In this document: positions 17,049-24,959 of the stretch, piece after piece
Numbering within the stretch: position 1 is the stretch's first letter
How the letters are laid out: each line of letters opens with the position of its first letter
Origin: Paractinoplanes brasiliensis
GTDB lineage: Bacteria > Actinomycetota > Actinomycetes > Mycobacteriales > Micromonosporaceae
NCBI RefSeq assembly: GCF_004362215.1
Contig: NZ_SNWR01000001.1
Coordinates: 4,632,001-4,696,000 of the forward strand
Direction: 5' to 3'
Length of the DNA: 64,000 nucleotides
The notes under the pieces: generated by a model
Seen by the model: only the letters and a program-made list of their open reading frames with translations
Databases searched by the model: none
What the model was told of the DNA's origin: nothing
Translations under genes and position numbers: made by a program

Positions 17049-18350
17049 TCAGGAGTTCGTCTTCGCCGCCATCGGCTTGTCGGCCTGCGCGTCTGCCTTC
17101 GGGGCCTCGGTGGCCCGCTGGGTGGGAGCCGCCTCGGCCGCCTTGGCCACCGCCTCGGCCGCCTTGGCCGGGCCGACGCCCGGGACCAGGCCGGAGAGGC
17201 CGGACAGCATCTGGCCGAGCTGGTTGGTGACCGCGTCCTTCTGCCGGGTGAGGTCCTCCACCTCGCGCCGGGCCGCTTGAGTCGTCAGCTCGGCCTCGGT
17301 GCGGGCCTCGCTGAGCAGGCGCTGCGCCTCGGAGCGGGCCTCGCTCACCGTCTTTTCGGCCAGGGCACGCGCCTTGTCGGTGGTCTCGGCGGCGTTGCGC
17401 TCCGACTCGATGCGGCGCTGCTCGGCGCGCTGCGTGATCTCCTTCGAGCGGTCCTCCGCGGCGCGGGCGCGTTCCTCGGCCTCGGCCACCATCTTCTGCG
17501 TGGCGCTGACCTGGGCGGCGTGCCGCTGCGACTCCTCGCGCTCGGCCTTCTCGCGGCGCTCGGCGATCTCGAGCGCCAGCGCCTGCAGGTCCTTGTCGCG
17601 CTTGTCGCGGGCGTCGGTCAGCAGCTTGGTCGCCTCGGCACGCTTCTCTTCCGCGTCACGCGACGACTTGGCCCGCAGCTGGGTGATCTCGCGCTCGGCG
17701 GTGGCGCGCAGCGACGCCACCTCGCGCTCGACCGTCGACTTGAGCTCCGCCACCTCGTGCGCGGTGACCGTGCGCAGCTGCTTGGTCTCGCGGTCCGCGT
17801 CGGAGCGCAGCGTGTCGGCCTCGCGGCGGGCCTGCACCCGGGCCTCGGCCGCCTCGCGCTCGGCGTGGGTGCGCACCTGCCCGGCCTCGCGCTCGGCGGT
17901 GGCCTTCATCGCGGCCGCCTCGGCGCGCGCCTTGTCGGTGATCTCACGGGCCTCGAGGCGGGCGGCGGAGAGGATGCCCTCGGACTCTCGCTTCGCCTCG
18001 CTCCGGTGATCGTTCGCCTGTTCCTCGGCCAGCCGCAGGATCTGCTCGACCCGGGTGCCCAGCCCGGAGAGCGTCGGCCGGTTGTTCTCCTCGAGCAGCT
18101 TGTTGCTGTCGGCGAGTTTCTGCTCGACCGCGTTGAGCCGCTGCTCGGCCTGGCGCAGCCGGCGCTGCGCGTCGTTCATCCGCTGCTCGGCCTCACCACG
18201 GGCCTGCTCGGACTGGTTGAGCGCGGCGACCAGGCGGCCCAGGTGGGCGTCCACCTGTCCACGGTCGTATCCGCGGAGCACAACGGTGAAGTCGTGCTGA
18301 GAATTCGCGCCGTCGAAGAATGCCAAATTCTGATCCTGCTGCTGGGGCAT
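17049..18350 (-). CDS. Coiled-coil protein, DivIVA/Scy/FilP-like (paralog B)
   Basis: 433 residues. The N-terminal motif FTVVLRGYDRGQVDAHL matches paralog A, and LGTRVEQILRLAEEQA follows. Residues about 40-380 are heptad-rich coiled coil with many EREA/ERE repeats; the tail is LGQMLSGLSGLVPGVGPAKAAEAV plus Ala/Lys-rich disorder. AGGA lies eight bases before ATG 18350. The two genes are consecutive on the same strand, 256 bases apart, and look like a duplication. Likely a cytoskeletal scaffold; no enzymatic domain is present. Confidence 0.82.
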   Translation of the reverse strand: MPQQQDQNLAFFDGANSQHDFTVVLRGYDRGQVDAHLGRLVAALNQSEQARGEAEQRMNDAQRRLRQAEQRLNAVEQKLADSNKLLEENNRPTLSGLGTRVEQILRLAEEQANDHRSEAKRESEGILSAARLEAREITDKARAEAAAMKATAEREAGQVRTHAEREAAEARVQARREADTLRSDADRETKQLRTVTAHEVAELKSTVEREVASLRATAEREITQLRAKSSRDAEEKRAEATKLLTDARDKRDKDLQALALEIAERREKAEREESQRHAAQVSATQKMVAEAEERARAAEDRSKEITQRAEQRRIESERNAAETTDKARALAEKTVSEARSEAQRLLSEARTEAELTTQAARREVEDLTRQKDAVTNQLGQMLSGLSGLVPGVGPAKAAEAVAKAAEAAPTQRATEAPKADAQADKPMAAKTNS

Positions 18351-18541
18351 TGGGCCATCCTGGCGAAGACGCACGAGCCACGCAAGAGCGGAACGGCTAC
18401 GGAAAAGACACGTAGATCAGCTTTGAGCTGGCGCGCAAAGGGTGAGTCGTCCGTTCGGCCGGACGAACGTCACCCGGGCGGTGGCCGGTGTCCGGCCCGG
18501 TGTCACCTGCTGTATCCGGCGTCCCGGCGATGATCGTTGCG

Positions 18542-18564
18542 GGAGGGCCCGGACACGGCCCTCC
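18542..18564 (-). terminator. Hairpin downstream of epimerase gene
   Basis: A perfect 8-bp inverted repeat (GGAGGGCC at 18542-18549, GGCCCTCC at 18557-18564) with a 7-base loop lies 67 bases past the epimerase stop. There is no T-tract, as is usual for actinobacterial terminators. A second 7-bp hairpin (TCGTCCG, loop TTCGGC) lies at 18447-18466 and could reinforce termination or serve as a regulatory site for paralog B. Confidence 0.5.
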
Positions 18565-18630
18565 ACGCCCCGAGATCCTGCCAGGCCGAGACGGCCGCGT
18601 CAGGATGATTCATCCGTAAGACGTACGAAA

Positions 18631-19098
18631 TCAGGCAGGCTCCACCAACTCCACCAGAACCCCACCGGCGTCCTTGGGGTGCACGAAGTTGATCCTCGAC
18701 CCGGCCGTGCCGCGGCGCGGGGTGTCGTAGAGCAGGCGCAGCCCCCGGGCCCGCAGCGCCGCCGAGGTGGCCTCGACGTCGGCCACGGTGTAGGCCAGCT
18801 GCTGCATGCCCGGGCCGTTGCGGTCGAGGAACTTGGCGATCGCCGAGTCGGGCCGGGCGGGGGCGAGCAGTTGCAGACGTGGGCCGTCGTCGTCGCCGAC
18901 CGCCAGCATCGCTTCCCGTACGCCTTGCTCCTCGTTGGTCTCTTCATGCACGCATCGCATGCCGAACGTCTCGGCGTAGAAGCGCAACGCCTCGTCGAGA
19001 TCCGGCACGGCGATGCCGACGTGATCGATCCGCAGAGGCGCTACCTCGCCGAATGTGACATTCTCAGTCCCGGTGGCGTTAGGCGAAGGCTGGGTCAT
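18631..19098 (-). CDS. mce: Methylmalonyl-CoA epimerase
   Basis: 155 residues, a VOC/glyoxalase-fold enzyme that interconverts the (R) and (S) forms of methylmalonyl-CoA. Metal ligands are visible in RIDHVGIAV (His), QQLAYTV and GVLVELVEP (Glu); the duplicated beta-alpha-beta-beta-beta modules are complete. It is divergent from the acetyl-CoA acetyltransferase and sits near meaB and the acyl-CoA mutase, which supports the assignment over other VOC enzymes. An N-terminal extension of about 20 residues (MTQPSPNATGTENVTF) precedes the fold; a later start is possible. Confidence 0.9.
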   Translation of the reverse strand: MTQPSPNATGTENVTFGEVAPLRIDHVGIAVPDLDEALRFYAETFGMRCVHEETNEEQGVREAMLAVGDDDGPRLQLLAPARPDSAIAKFLDRNGPGMQQLAYTVADVEATSAALRARGLRLLYDTPRRGTAGSRINFVHPKDAGGVLVELVEPA

Positions 19099-19188
19099 CC
19101 TATTAGTCTTGCCTAAACGGCCGTTAAGGCCAACGGTGGGTCCCCCCTATGACCCCCCTGACTCCGCCCGGCAGATCGGAAACCAACC

Positions 19189-20373
19189 GTGACCAGCTCG
19201 GTGATCGTGAGCGGCGCCCGTACCCCGATGGGCCGCCTGCTCGGCAACCTCAAGAACGTGCCGGCCACCACACTCGGCGGCTACGCCATCGAGGCCGCCC
19301 TCTCCCGCGGCGGCGTCCGCCCCGACCAGGTGCAATACGTCATCATGGGTCAGGTCCTGCAGGCCGGCGCCGGTCAGATCACCGCGCGCCAGGCCGCGGT
19401 CGCCGCCGGCATCCCCATGACCACTCCGGCGCTGACGGTCAACAAGGTGTGCCTGTCCGGTCTCGACGCGATCGCGCTGGCCGACCAGCTGATCCGGTGC
19501 GGCGAGTTCGACGTGGTCGTCGCGGGCGGCATGGAGTCCATGACCAACGCGCCGCACCTGCTCATGACCCAGCGGCAGGGCATCAAGTTCGGCGACGTCC
19601 TGGTGCGCGACCACACCGCGTACGACGGTCTGATCGACCCGTGGGACGGCACCTCGATGGGTGAGTCCACCGAGCGCAGCGGTGTGACGCTCGGCATAAC
19701 CCGCGCCGAACAGGACGCGTTCGCCGCGCTGAGCCACCGCCGGGCCGCCGCCGCGCAGCGTGAGGGACGGTTCGCCGAGGAGATCGTGCCGATCAAGTCG
19801 GGCCGGCGCGAGGAGGACCCGATCGTCGACGTCGACGAGGGTGTGCGCCCCGACGCGACGGCCGAGTCGCTGTCCAAGCTGCGCCCGGCGTTCACCCCGG
19901 ACGGCACGATCACCGCCGGCAGCTCGTCGCCGATCTCGGACGGCGCGGCCGCGGTCGTGGTGATGAACAAGGACAGGGCCGAGGCGCTCGGGCTGAGCTG
20001 GCTGGCCGAGATCACCGCGCACGGCAACGTCGCGGGGCCGGACAACTCGCTGCAGTCGCAGCCGGCCAACGCCATCAGGCACGCGCTCGACAAGGCCGGC
20101 CTGACCGTCGACGACCTCGACCTGATCGAGATGAACGAGGCGTTCGCCCAGGTCGTGCTGCAGTCCATGCGCGAGCTCAAGGTCGACGAGGAGATCGTGA
20201 ACGTCAACGGCGGGGCCATCGCGCTGGGCCACCCGATCGGCATGTCGGGCGCCCGGCTGGTGCTGACGCTGGCGCTCGAGCTGCGCCGCCGCGGCGGGCT
20301 CTACGGCGCGGCCGGCCTGTGCGGCGGCGGCGGCCAGGGCGACGCGCTGATCATCAAGGCTTCCCAGGCGTGA
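19189..20373 (+). CDS. Acetyl-CoA C-acetyltransferase (thiolase)
   Basis: 394 residues, normal for biosynthetic/degradative thiolase II. The nucleophilic Cys88 lies in VNKVCLSG, the His in NGGAIALGHPIGMSGAR, and the second Cys in YGAAGLCGGGGQGDA. It condenses two acetyl-CoA to acetoacetyl-CoA or the reverse, in the cytosol. Starts at GTG 19189, 90 bases from the divergent mce start. The downstream meaB follows after a repeat-bearing spacer of 124 bases. Confidence 0.95.
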   Translation: MTSSVIVSGARTPMGRLLGNLKNVPATTLGGYAIEAALSRGGVRPDQVQYVIMGQVLQAGAGQITARQAAVAAGIPMTTPALTVNKVCLSGLDAIALADQLIRCGEFDVVVAGGMESMTNAPHLLMTQRQGIKFGDVLVRDHTAYDGLIDPWDGTSMGESTERSGVTLGITRAEQDAFAALSHRRAAAAQREGRFAEEIVPIKSGRREEDPIVDVDEGVRPDATAESLSKLRPAFTPDGTITAGSSSPISDGAAAVVVMNKDRAEALGLSWLAEITAHGNVAGPDNSLQSQPANAIRHALDKAGLTVDDLDLIEMNEAFAQVVLQSMRELKVDEEIVNVNGGAIALGHPIGMSGARLVLTLALELRRRGGLYGAAGLCGGGGQGDALIIKASQA

Positions 20374-20418
20374 GCGAGCGCACCGAGCGTGAGCCGGGCG
20401 CTGAGCGTGGGTTGGACG

Positions 20419-20503
20419 CGGAGGGCCACGAGTCCACGCCACGGCGGCTCAGCGTGAGCGAGCGGAGGGCCACGAGTCCACGCCACGGCGGCTCAGCGTG
20501 AGC
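20419..20503. repeat. 41-bp direct repeat spanning the meaB start
   Basis: A 41-bp word beginning CGGAGGGCCACGAGTCC and ending CTCAGCGTGAGC occurs at 20419-20459 and 20463-20503, period 44. The end of copy 2 contains the GTG start codon of meaB (20498); the end of copy 1 contains the same GTG out of frame. Just upstream, shorter GTGAGCGAGCG-like words (20370-20400) add to the repeat character of this spacer. Confidence 0.85.
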
Positions 20504-21451
20504 AGGGCGTATGACGTCCCGACGCTGGTGGGCAGGGCTCGGGAGGGTGACGCACGGTCGGTGGCCCGGTTGATCAGCCTGGTCGAGAACGGCGACCCGG
20601 CGTTGCCCGAGGTGGCCGCGGCCCTCGCCCCGTACGCGGGCGGGGCGCAGGTCGTCGGTCTCACCGGCTCGCCCGGCGTTGGCAAGTCGACCACCACCAA
20701 CGAGCTCGTGCGCTCGCTGCGGGCCCGGGGCAAGCGGGTCGGCGTGCTCGCGGTCGACCCGTCGAGCCCGTTCACCGGCGGCGCGATCCTGGGCGACCGG
20801 ATCCGCATGCAGGACCACACCACCGACCCGGGCGTCTACATCCGGTCGATGTCGAGCCGGGGCCGGCTGGGCGGGCTCGCCGCGGCCACCCCCCAGGCCG
20901 TACGGGTCCTGGAGGGCGCCGGCTGCGACGTGATCCTGGTGGAGACCGTCGGTGTCGGGCAGGCCGAGGTCGAGATCGCCTCGCTCGCCGACACGACGCT
21001 GGTGCTGCTCGCCCCGGGCATGGGCGACGCGATCCAGGCGGTCAAGGCGGGAGTGCTCGAGGTGGCCGACGTCTTCGTGATCAACAAGGCCGACCGCCCG
21101 GGTGCCGACGCCACCTATCGCGACATCCAGGGCATGCTCGGGCTGGGCGAACGTGCCCCGGGCGACTGGCGGCCGCTGGTTGTGCGGGCCACGGCGGTCA
21201 AGGCCGAGGGCATCGACGACATCGCGGCGGCGATCGACAAGCACCGCGACTGGCTCGATCGCACGGGCAACCTGCTCACCCGCCGCGAGCGCCGGGCCGC
21301 CGTCGAGGTCGAGGCGATCGCTCTCGGTGTCCTGCGGGCCCGCATCGGCGACCTGCGCCAGGGCACTGCGCTGACGGCGCTCGCGGCCTGCGTCGCCCAC
21401 GGCGAGCTCGACCCGTACGCGGCCGCCGACGAGCTTCTCAAAGGCCTCTGA
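20498..21451 (+). CDS. meaB: Methylmalonyl-CoA mutase-associated GTPase MeaB
   Basis: 317 residues of the ArgK/MeaB G3E GTPase family. P-loop GSPGVGKST (57-65), the switch region DPSSPFTGGAILGDRIRM, DETVGVGQ-type segment VETVGVGQAEVE and the base-recognition motif NKAD are all present. MeaB protects and loads B12-dependent acyl-CoA mutases such as the one encoded at 22163. GTG 20498 falls in a 41-bp repeat and has no obvious Shine-Dalgarno site, so a slightly different start is possible. The ArgK/kinase label often applied to the family is not supported by function. Confidence 0.93.
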   Translation: MSRAYDVPTLVGRAREGDARSVARLISLVENGDPALPEVAAALAPYAGGAQVVGLTGSPGVGKSTTTNELVRSLRARGKRVGVLAVDPSSPFTGGAILGDRIRMQDHTTDPGVYIRSMSSRGRLGGLAAATPQAVRVLEGAGCDVILVETVGVGQAEVEIASLADTTLVLLAPGMGDAIQAVKAGVLEVADVFVINKADRPGADATYRDIQGMLGLGERAPGDWRPLVVRATAVKAEGIDDIAAAIDKHRDWLDRTGNLLTRRERRAAVEVEAIALGVLRARIGDLRQGTALTALAACVAHGELDPYAAADELLKGL

Positions 21452-21587
21452 CACCGAGGCTTGAGTGTTTTTCGGTTACTTCCGGTAATCGTTCGGATGA
21501 CTGCCCGTACCCTCCGTTGACCCGATCGGCAACCGGCCCGCAACGCCCTAAGCTGGGACTACGTCATCGTCAGGAGGAAGGAGCGTC

Positions 21588-22073
21588 ATGGTCAACCCGG
21601 TTACGTTCCCCCGGGCGGCCGGCACCACGGCCACCTATCTTCACCCTCTGTTGCAGTCGACGGTGCTTCAGTCGGCGGTTCTCGCGACCGCGGCGAAGCC
21701 CTCCGAGGCTGCCTCCGCGGTGACGCCCGTACGGGAGCCCGCCGTTCCCCCGGTGACAGCGGTGACCTCGGTGCAGCCGACCGCCACCTATGCTGACAGT
21801 CTCGCTCGTGACGCCGCTCTCGCGGTCCGCAGCGCGACCGTCACGGCCAAGACCGCCCGTCGTTCCGAGGCGACCGCCTCCGACGACGACGTGTTCGCCG
21901 ACCTGGTCCGGCAGGCCTCCCTTGACCGCGCGTCGACCCAGGTCGGCATGCTGCTGACGCGGGCCGCGGCCGAGCGCCGGGTCGCCGTCACCTCGGGTCT
22001 GCCGGCTGCCCGCCTGGTGCAGATCGACACGACGACGTCGCGGCTTTACCACGCGCTCGACGTCCTCGTCTGA
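21588..22073 (+). CDS. Hypothetical protein, 161 aa
   Basis: Not recognised. A strong AGGAGGAAGGAG site precedes ATG 21588. Residues 1-65 are Ala/Thr/Val/Pro-rich and low complexity; residues 70-161 are predicted helical (SLARDAALAVRSATVTAK, DDDVFADLVRQASLDRASTQ, LLTRAAAERRVAVTSGLP). No signal peptide or membrane helix is evident. It lies between meaB and the acyl-CoA mutase on the same strand, but nothing links it functionally to them. Confidence 0.65.
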   Translation: MVNPVTFPRAAGTTATYLHPLLQSTVLQSAVLATAAKPSEAASAVTPVREPAVPPVTAVTSVQPTATYADSLARDAALAVRSATVTAKTARRSEATASDDDVFADLVRQASLDRASTQVGMLLTRAAAERRVAVTSGLPAARLVQIDTTTSRLYHALDVLV

Positions 22074-22162
22074 GCCCCGTGTGCCGCCCGCGCCGTGTCC
22101 TGTCACGGCGTGGGGGCCGCCGCTCGGATTGACCTTAGCGATCGTTCAGGAATGCCCCTAAG

Positions 22163-23845
22163 ATGGCGGGCATGGATGCTGCCGACATCGCCGCGGGGCG
22201 GGAGCGCTGGCAGCGGCGTTACGACGCCGCGCGCAAGCGGGACGCTGACTTCACGACGCTCTCCGGCGCCCTGGTCGAGCCGGTCTACGGGCCGCCCGAG
22301 GGCGCCGCCTACCCCGGGTTCGACCGCATCGGGTGGCCGGGCGAGTTCCCGTTCACCCGCGGGCTCTACCCGACCGGCTATCGCGGGCGCACCTGGACGA
22401 TCCGGCAGTTCGCCGGTTTCGGCAACGCGCAGCAGACCAACGAGCGCTACAAGATGATCCTGGCCGCCGGCGGGGGCGGGCTCAGCGTCGCGTTCGACAT
22501 GCCGACGCTGATGGGGCGTGACTCCGACGACCCGCAGTCGGCGGGCGAGGTCGGCCACTGCGGGGTCGCGATCGACTCGGCGGCCGACATGGACGTGCTG
22601 TTCGACGGCATCGACCTCGAGAAGACCACGACCAGCATGACGATCTCGGGCCCGGCCGTGCCGATCTTCTGCATGTATCTCGTGGCGGCCGAGCGGCAGG
22701 GCGCCGACCTCCACCGGCTCGACGGCACGCTGCAGACCGACATCTTCAAGGAGTACATCGCCCAGAAGGAGTGGCTCTTCCAGCCGGAGCCGCACCTGCG
22801 CCTGATCGGCGACCTGATGGAGTACTGCGCGGCCGAGATCCCGCGGTACAAACCGCTGTCGGTCAGCGGCTACCACATCCGCGAGGCCGGCTCGACCGCC
22901 GCGCAGGAACTGGCGTACACGCTGGCCGACGGCTTCGGCTACGTCGAGCTGGGGCTGAGCCGGGGGCTCGACGTCAACCAGTTCGCGCCGGGGCTGAGCT
23001 TCTTCTTCGACGCGCACATCGACTTCTTCGAAGAGATCGCCAAGTTCCGGGCCGCGCGGCGCATCTGGGCCCGCCACCTGCGCGACGACTACGGCGCGAC
23101 CAGTGAGAAGGCGTTGTGGCTCAAGTTCCACACGCAGACGGCCGGCGTCTCGCTGACCGCGCAACAACCGGTCAACAACGTCGTCCGTACGGCGGTGGAG
23201 GCGCTCGCCGCGGTGCTGGGCGGAACGAACTCGCTGCACACCAACGCGCTCGACGAGACGCTGGCGCTGCCCACCGACGAGTCGGCCGAGATCGCGCTGC
23301 GCACCCAGCAGGTGATCATGGAAGAGACCGGCGTGGTCAACGTGGCCGACCCGCTCGGCGGTTCGTGGTATCTGGAGGAGCTGACCGACCGGATCGAGGC
23401 CGAGGCGGAAGAGATCTTCGCGCGCATCCGGGAGCTGGGCGAGGACGGCAGCATCACGTCCGGCATCCTGCGCGGCATCGAGGACGGCTGGTTCACGGCC
23501 AACATCGCCGAGGCGGCCTTCGTCTATCAGCAGGCCGTCGAGAAGGGTGAGAAGCGGACGGTCGGCGTCAACGCGCACACCAGCACTGTCGCCAAGGAGC
23601 TGGAGATCCTGCGGGTGTCGCACGAGGTCGAGATCGAGCAGAATCGCTCGCTGGCGGCCCGTCGGTCAGACCGTGACCCCGTACGGGTCAAGGCCTCTCT
23701 CGACCGCATGGTGCAGGTTGCCCGGTCCGGGGGCAACATGATCCCGTCGATGCTTGAGGCCGCGCGCGCCGAGGCGACCCTGGGGGAGATCTGCGGGGTG
23801 CTGAAGGACGAGTGGGGGATCTATCGGGAACCCGCGCGGTTCTAG
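22163..23845 (+). CDS. icmA: Isobutyryl-CoA mutase-like large subunit (IcmA type)
   Basis: 560 residues, the substrate-binding TIM barrel of a coenzyme-B12-dependent acyl-CoA mutase, without a B12-binding domain. Two residues separate isobutyryl- from methylmalonyl-CoA mutases: Phe in place of Tyr in TIRQFAGFGN (F83 here; F80 if ATG 22172 is used) and Gln in place of Arg in KEYIAQKEW (Q202). Both match IcmA. The protein would convert isobutyryl-CoA and n-butyryl-CoA, linking valine and butyrate metabolism, and needs a separate small B12 subunit, which is not in this window. meaB upstream supports a B12 mutase. ATG 22172 is an alternative start and agrees with IcmA numbering. Confidence 0.88.
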   Translation: MAGMDAADIAAGRERWQRRYDAARKRDADFTTLSGALVEPVYGPPEGAAYPGFDRIGWPGEFPFTRGLYPTGYRGRTWTIRQFAGFGNAQQTNERYKMILAAGGGGLSVAFDMPTLMGRDSDDPQSAGEVGHCGVAIDSAADMDVLFDGIDLEKTTTSMTISGPAVPIFCMYLVAAERQGADLHRLDGTLQTDIFKEYIAQKEWLFQPEPHLRLIGDLMEYCAAEIPRYKPLSVSGYHIREAGSTAAQELAYTLADGFGYVELGLSRGLDVNQFAPGLSFFFDAHIDFFEEIAKFRAARRIWARHLRDDYGATSEKALWLKFHTQTAGVSLTAQQPVNNVVRTAVEALAAVLGGTNSLHTNALDETLALPTDESAEIALRTQQVIMEETGVVNVADPLGGSWYLEELTDRIEAEAEEIFARIRELGEDGSITSGILRGIEDGWFTANIAEAAFVYQQAVEKGEKRTVGVNAHTSTVAKELEILRVSHEVEIEQNRSLAARRSDRDPVRVKASLDRMVQVARSGGNMIPSMLEAARAEATLGEICGVLKDEWGIYREPARF

Positions 23846-23996
23846 CGGCTTTTCCAGCGAACCGGACATTACGGATGGCGGCCGGGCGGATCTTGCGTAA
23901 CCGCCCGGCAGGGCCGAGGATCGGCGGAAACACGCTCCTGTGACGTCCGATATCGGCGCGGCGGAGCGCCTTGTCTGCGTGCGAGACTAGGTAACC

Positions 23997-24944
23997 ATGA
24001 GCGACCCACGGACCACTCCGTCGATCTTCACCCGCGGCGCGGTCGATCTCAGCGCGCTGCGCGCCCCGGCTGCCTCCCCGGCGAATCGTCCCGCCCCCGC
24101 CGCCGCGACCCCGCACGAGACCCACGACGGGCCGTCCGGCAGCATTCCCGGCGGCCTGCCCGGTGGCGCCGGCCCCGAGACGATCATCGACGTCACCGAG
24201 GCCAACTTCCAGACCACCGTGCTCGAGCGTTCGCTGAGCACACCCGTCATCCTCGACTTCTGGGCCGACTGGTGCGAGCCCTGCAAGCAGCTGTCGCCGA
24301 TCCTCGAACGGCTGGCGCAGGCGGGCGGCGGCTCCTGGGTGCTCGGCAAGGTGGATGTGGACGCCAACCCCCGCCTGGCCCAGGCGCTGCGGGTGCAGGG
24401 CATCCCGATGGTGGTCGCGGTCGTCAACGGCCAGCTGGTCGAGGGCTTCACCGGGGTGCTGCCCGAGTCCCAGGTCAAGCAGTACGTCGACGCGGTGCTC
24501 AAGGCCGGCGGCGTCTCGGTCGAGCCGGACGCCGACCCGCGGCTGGACGCGGCCGACGACGCGCTGATGGGCGGCGAGCTCGACGAGGCCGAGGCGGCCT
24601 ACCGCAAGATCCTGGCCGAGCACCCGGCCGACGCGGCCGCCCTGTCCGGCCTGGCCCAGGTGGAGCTCTATCGCCGCATCTCGGGCGCCGACCCGTCCTC
24701 GGCCATCGCCAAGGCCGACGCGGCGCCCGACGACATCGACGCCCAGCGGCTCGCCGCCGACGTCGAGGTGCTCAGCGGGGAAGCGGACAAGGCCTACGCT
24801 CGGCTCGTCGCCCTCGTCCGGCGCACCTCCGGCGACGAGCGCGACGCCGTACGCAAGCACCTGCTCTCGCTGTTCAGCGTGGCCGGCCCCGACGATCCCG
24901 CGGTGGCCGGTGCCCGACGGGCCCTGGCCAGCGCCCTTTTCTAG
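23997..24944 (+). CDS. Thioredoxin-domain/TPR co-chaperone (YbbN-like)
   Basis: 315 residues. A Pro/Ala-rich leader (1-60) is followed by a thioredoxin fold (about 62-170) with active site WCEPCK (C93, C96) and cis-Pro region GIPMVV. A TPR-like helical region (180-300) begins DAADDALMGGELDEAEAAYRKIL. YbbN/CnoX proteins act as redox co-chaperones; E. coli YbbN has lost one Cys, whereas this protein keeps both. It is 15 bases upstream of the arginase-like gene and probably shares its transcript. Confidence 0.88.
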   Translation: MSDPRTTPSIFTRGAVDLSALRAPAASPANRPAPAAATPHETHDGPSGSIPGGLPGGAGPETIIDVTEANFQTTVLERSLSTPVILDFWADWCEPCKQLSPILERLAQAGGGSWVLGKVDVDANPRLAQALRVQGIPMVVAVVNGQLVEGFTGVLPESQVKQYVDAVLKAGGVSVEPDADPRLDAADDALMGGELDEAEAAYRKILAEHPADAAALSGLAQVELYRRISGADPSSAIAKADAAPDDIDAQRLAADVEVLSGEADKAYARLVALVRRTSGDERDAVRKHLLSLFSVAGPDDPAVAGARRALASALF

Positions 24945-24959
24945 CCAGGGAGCCGCTCC

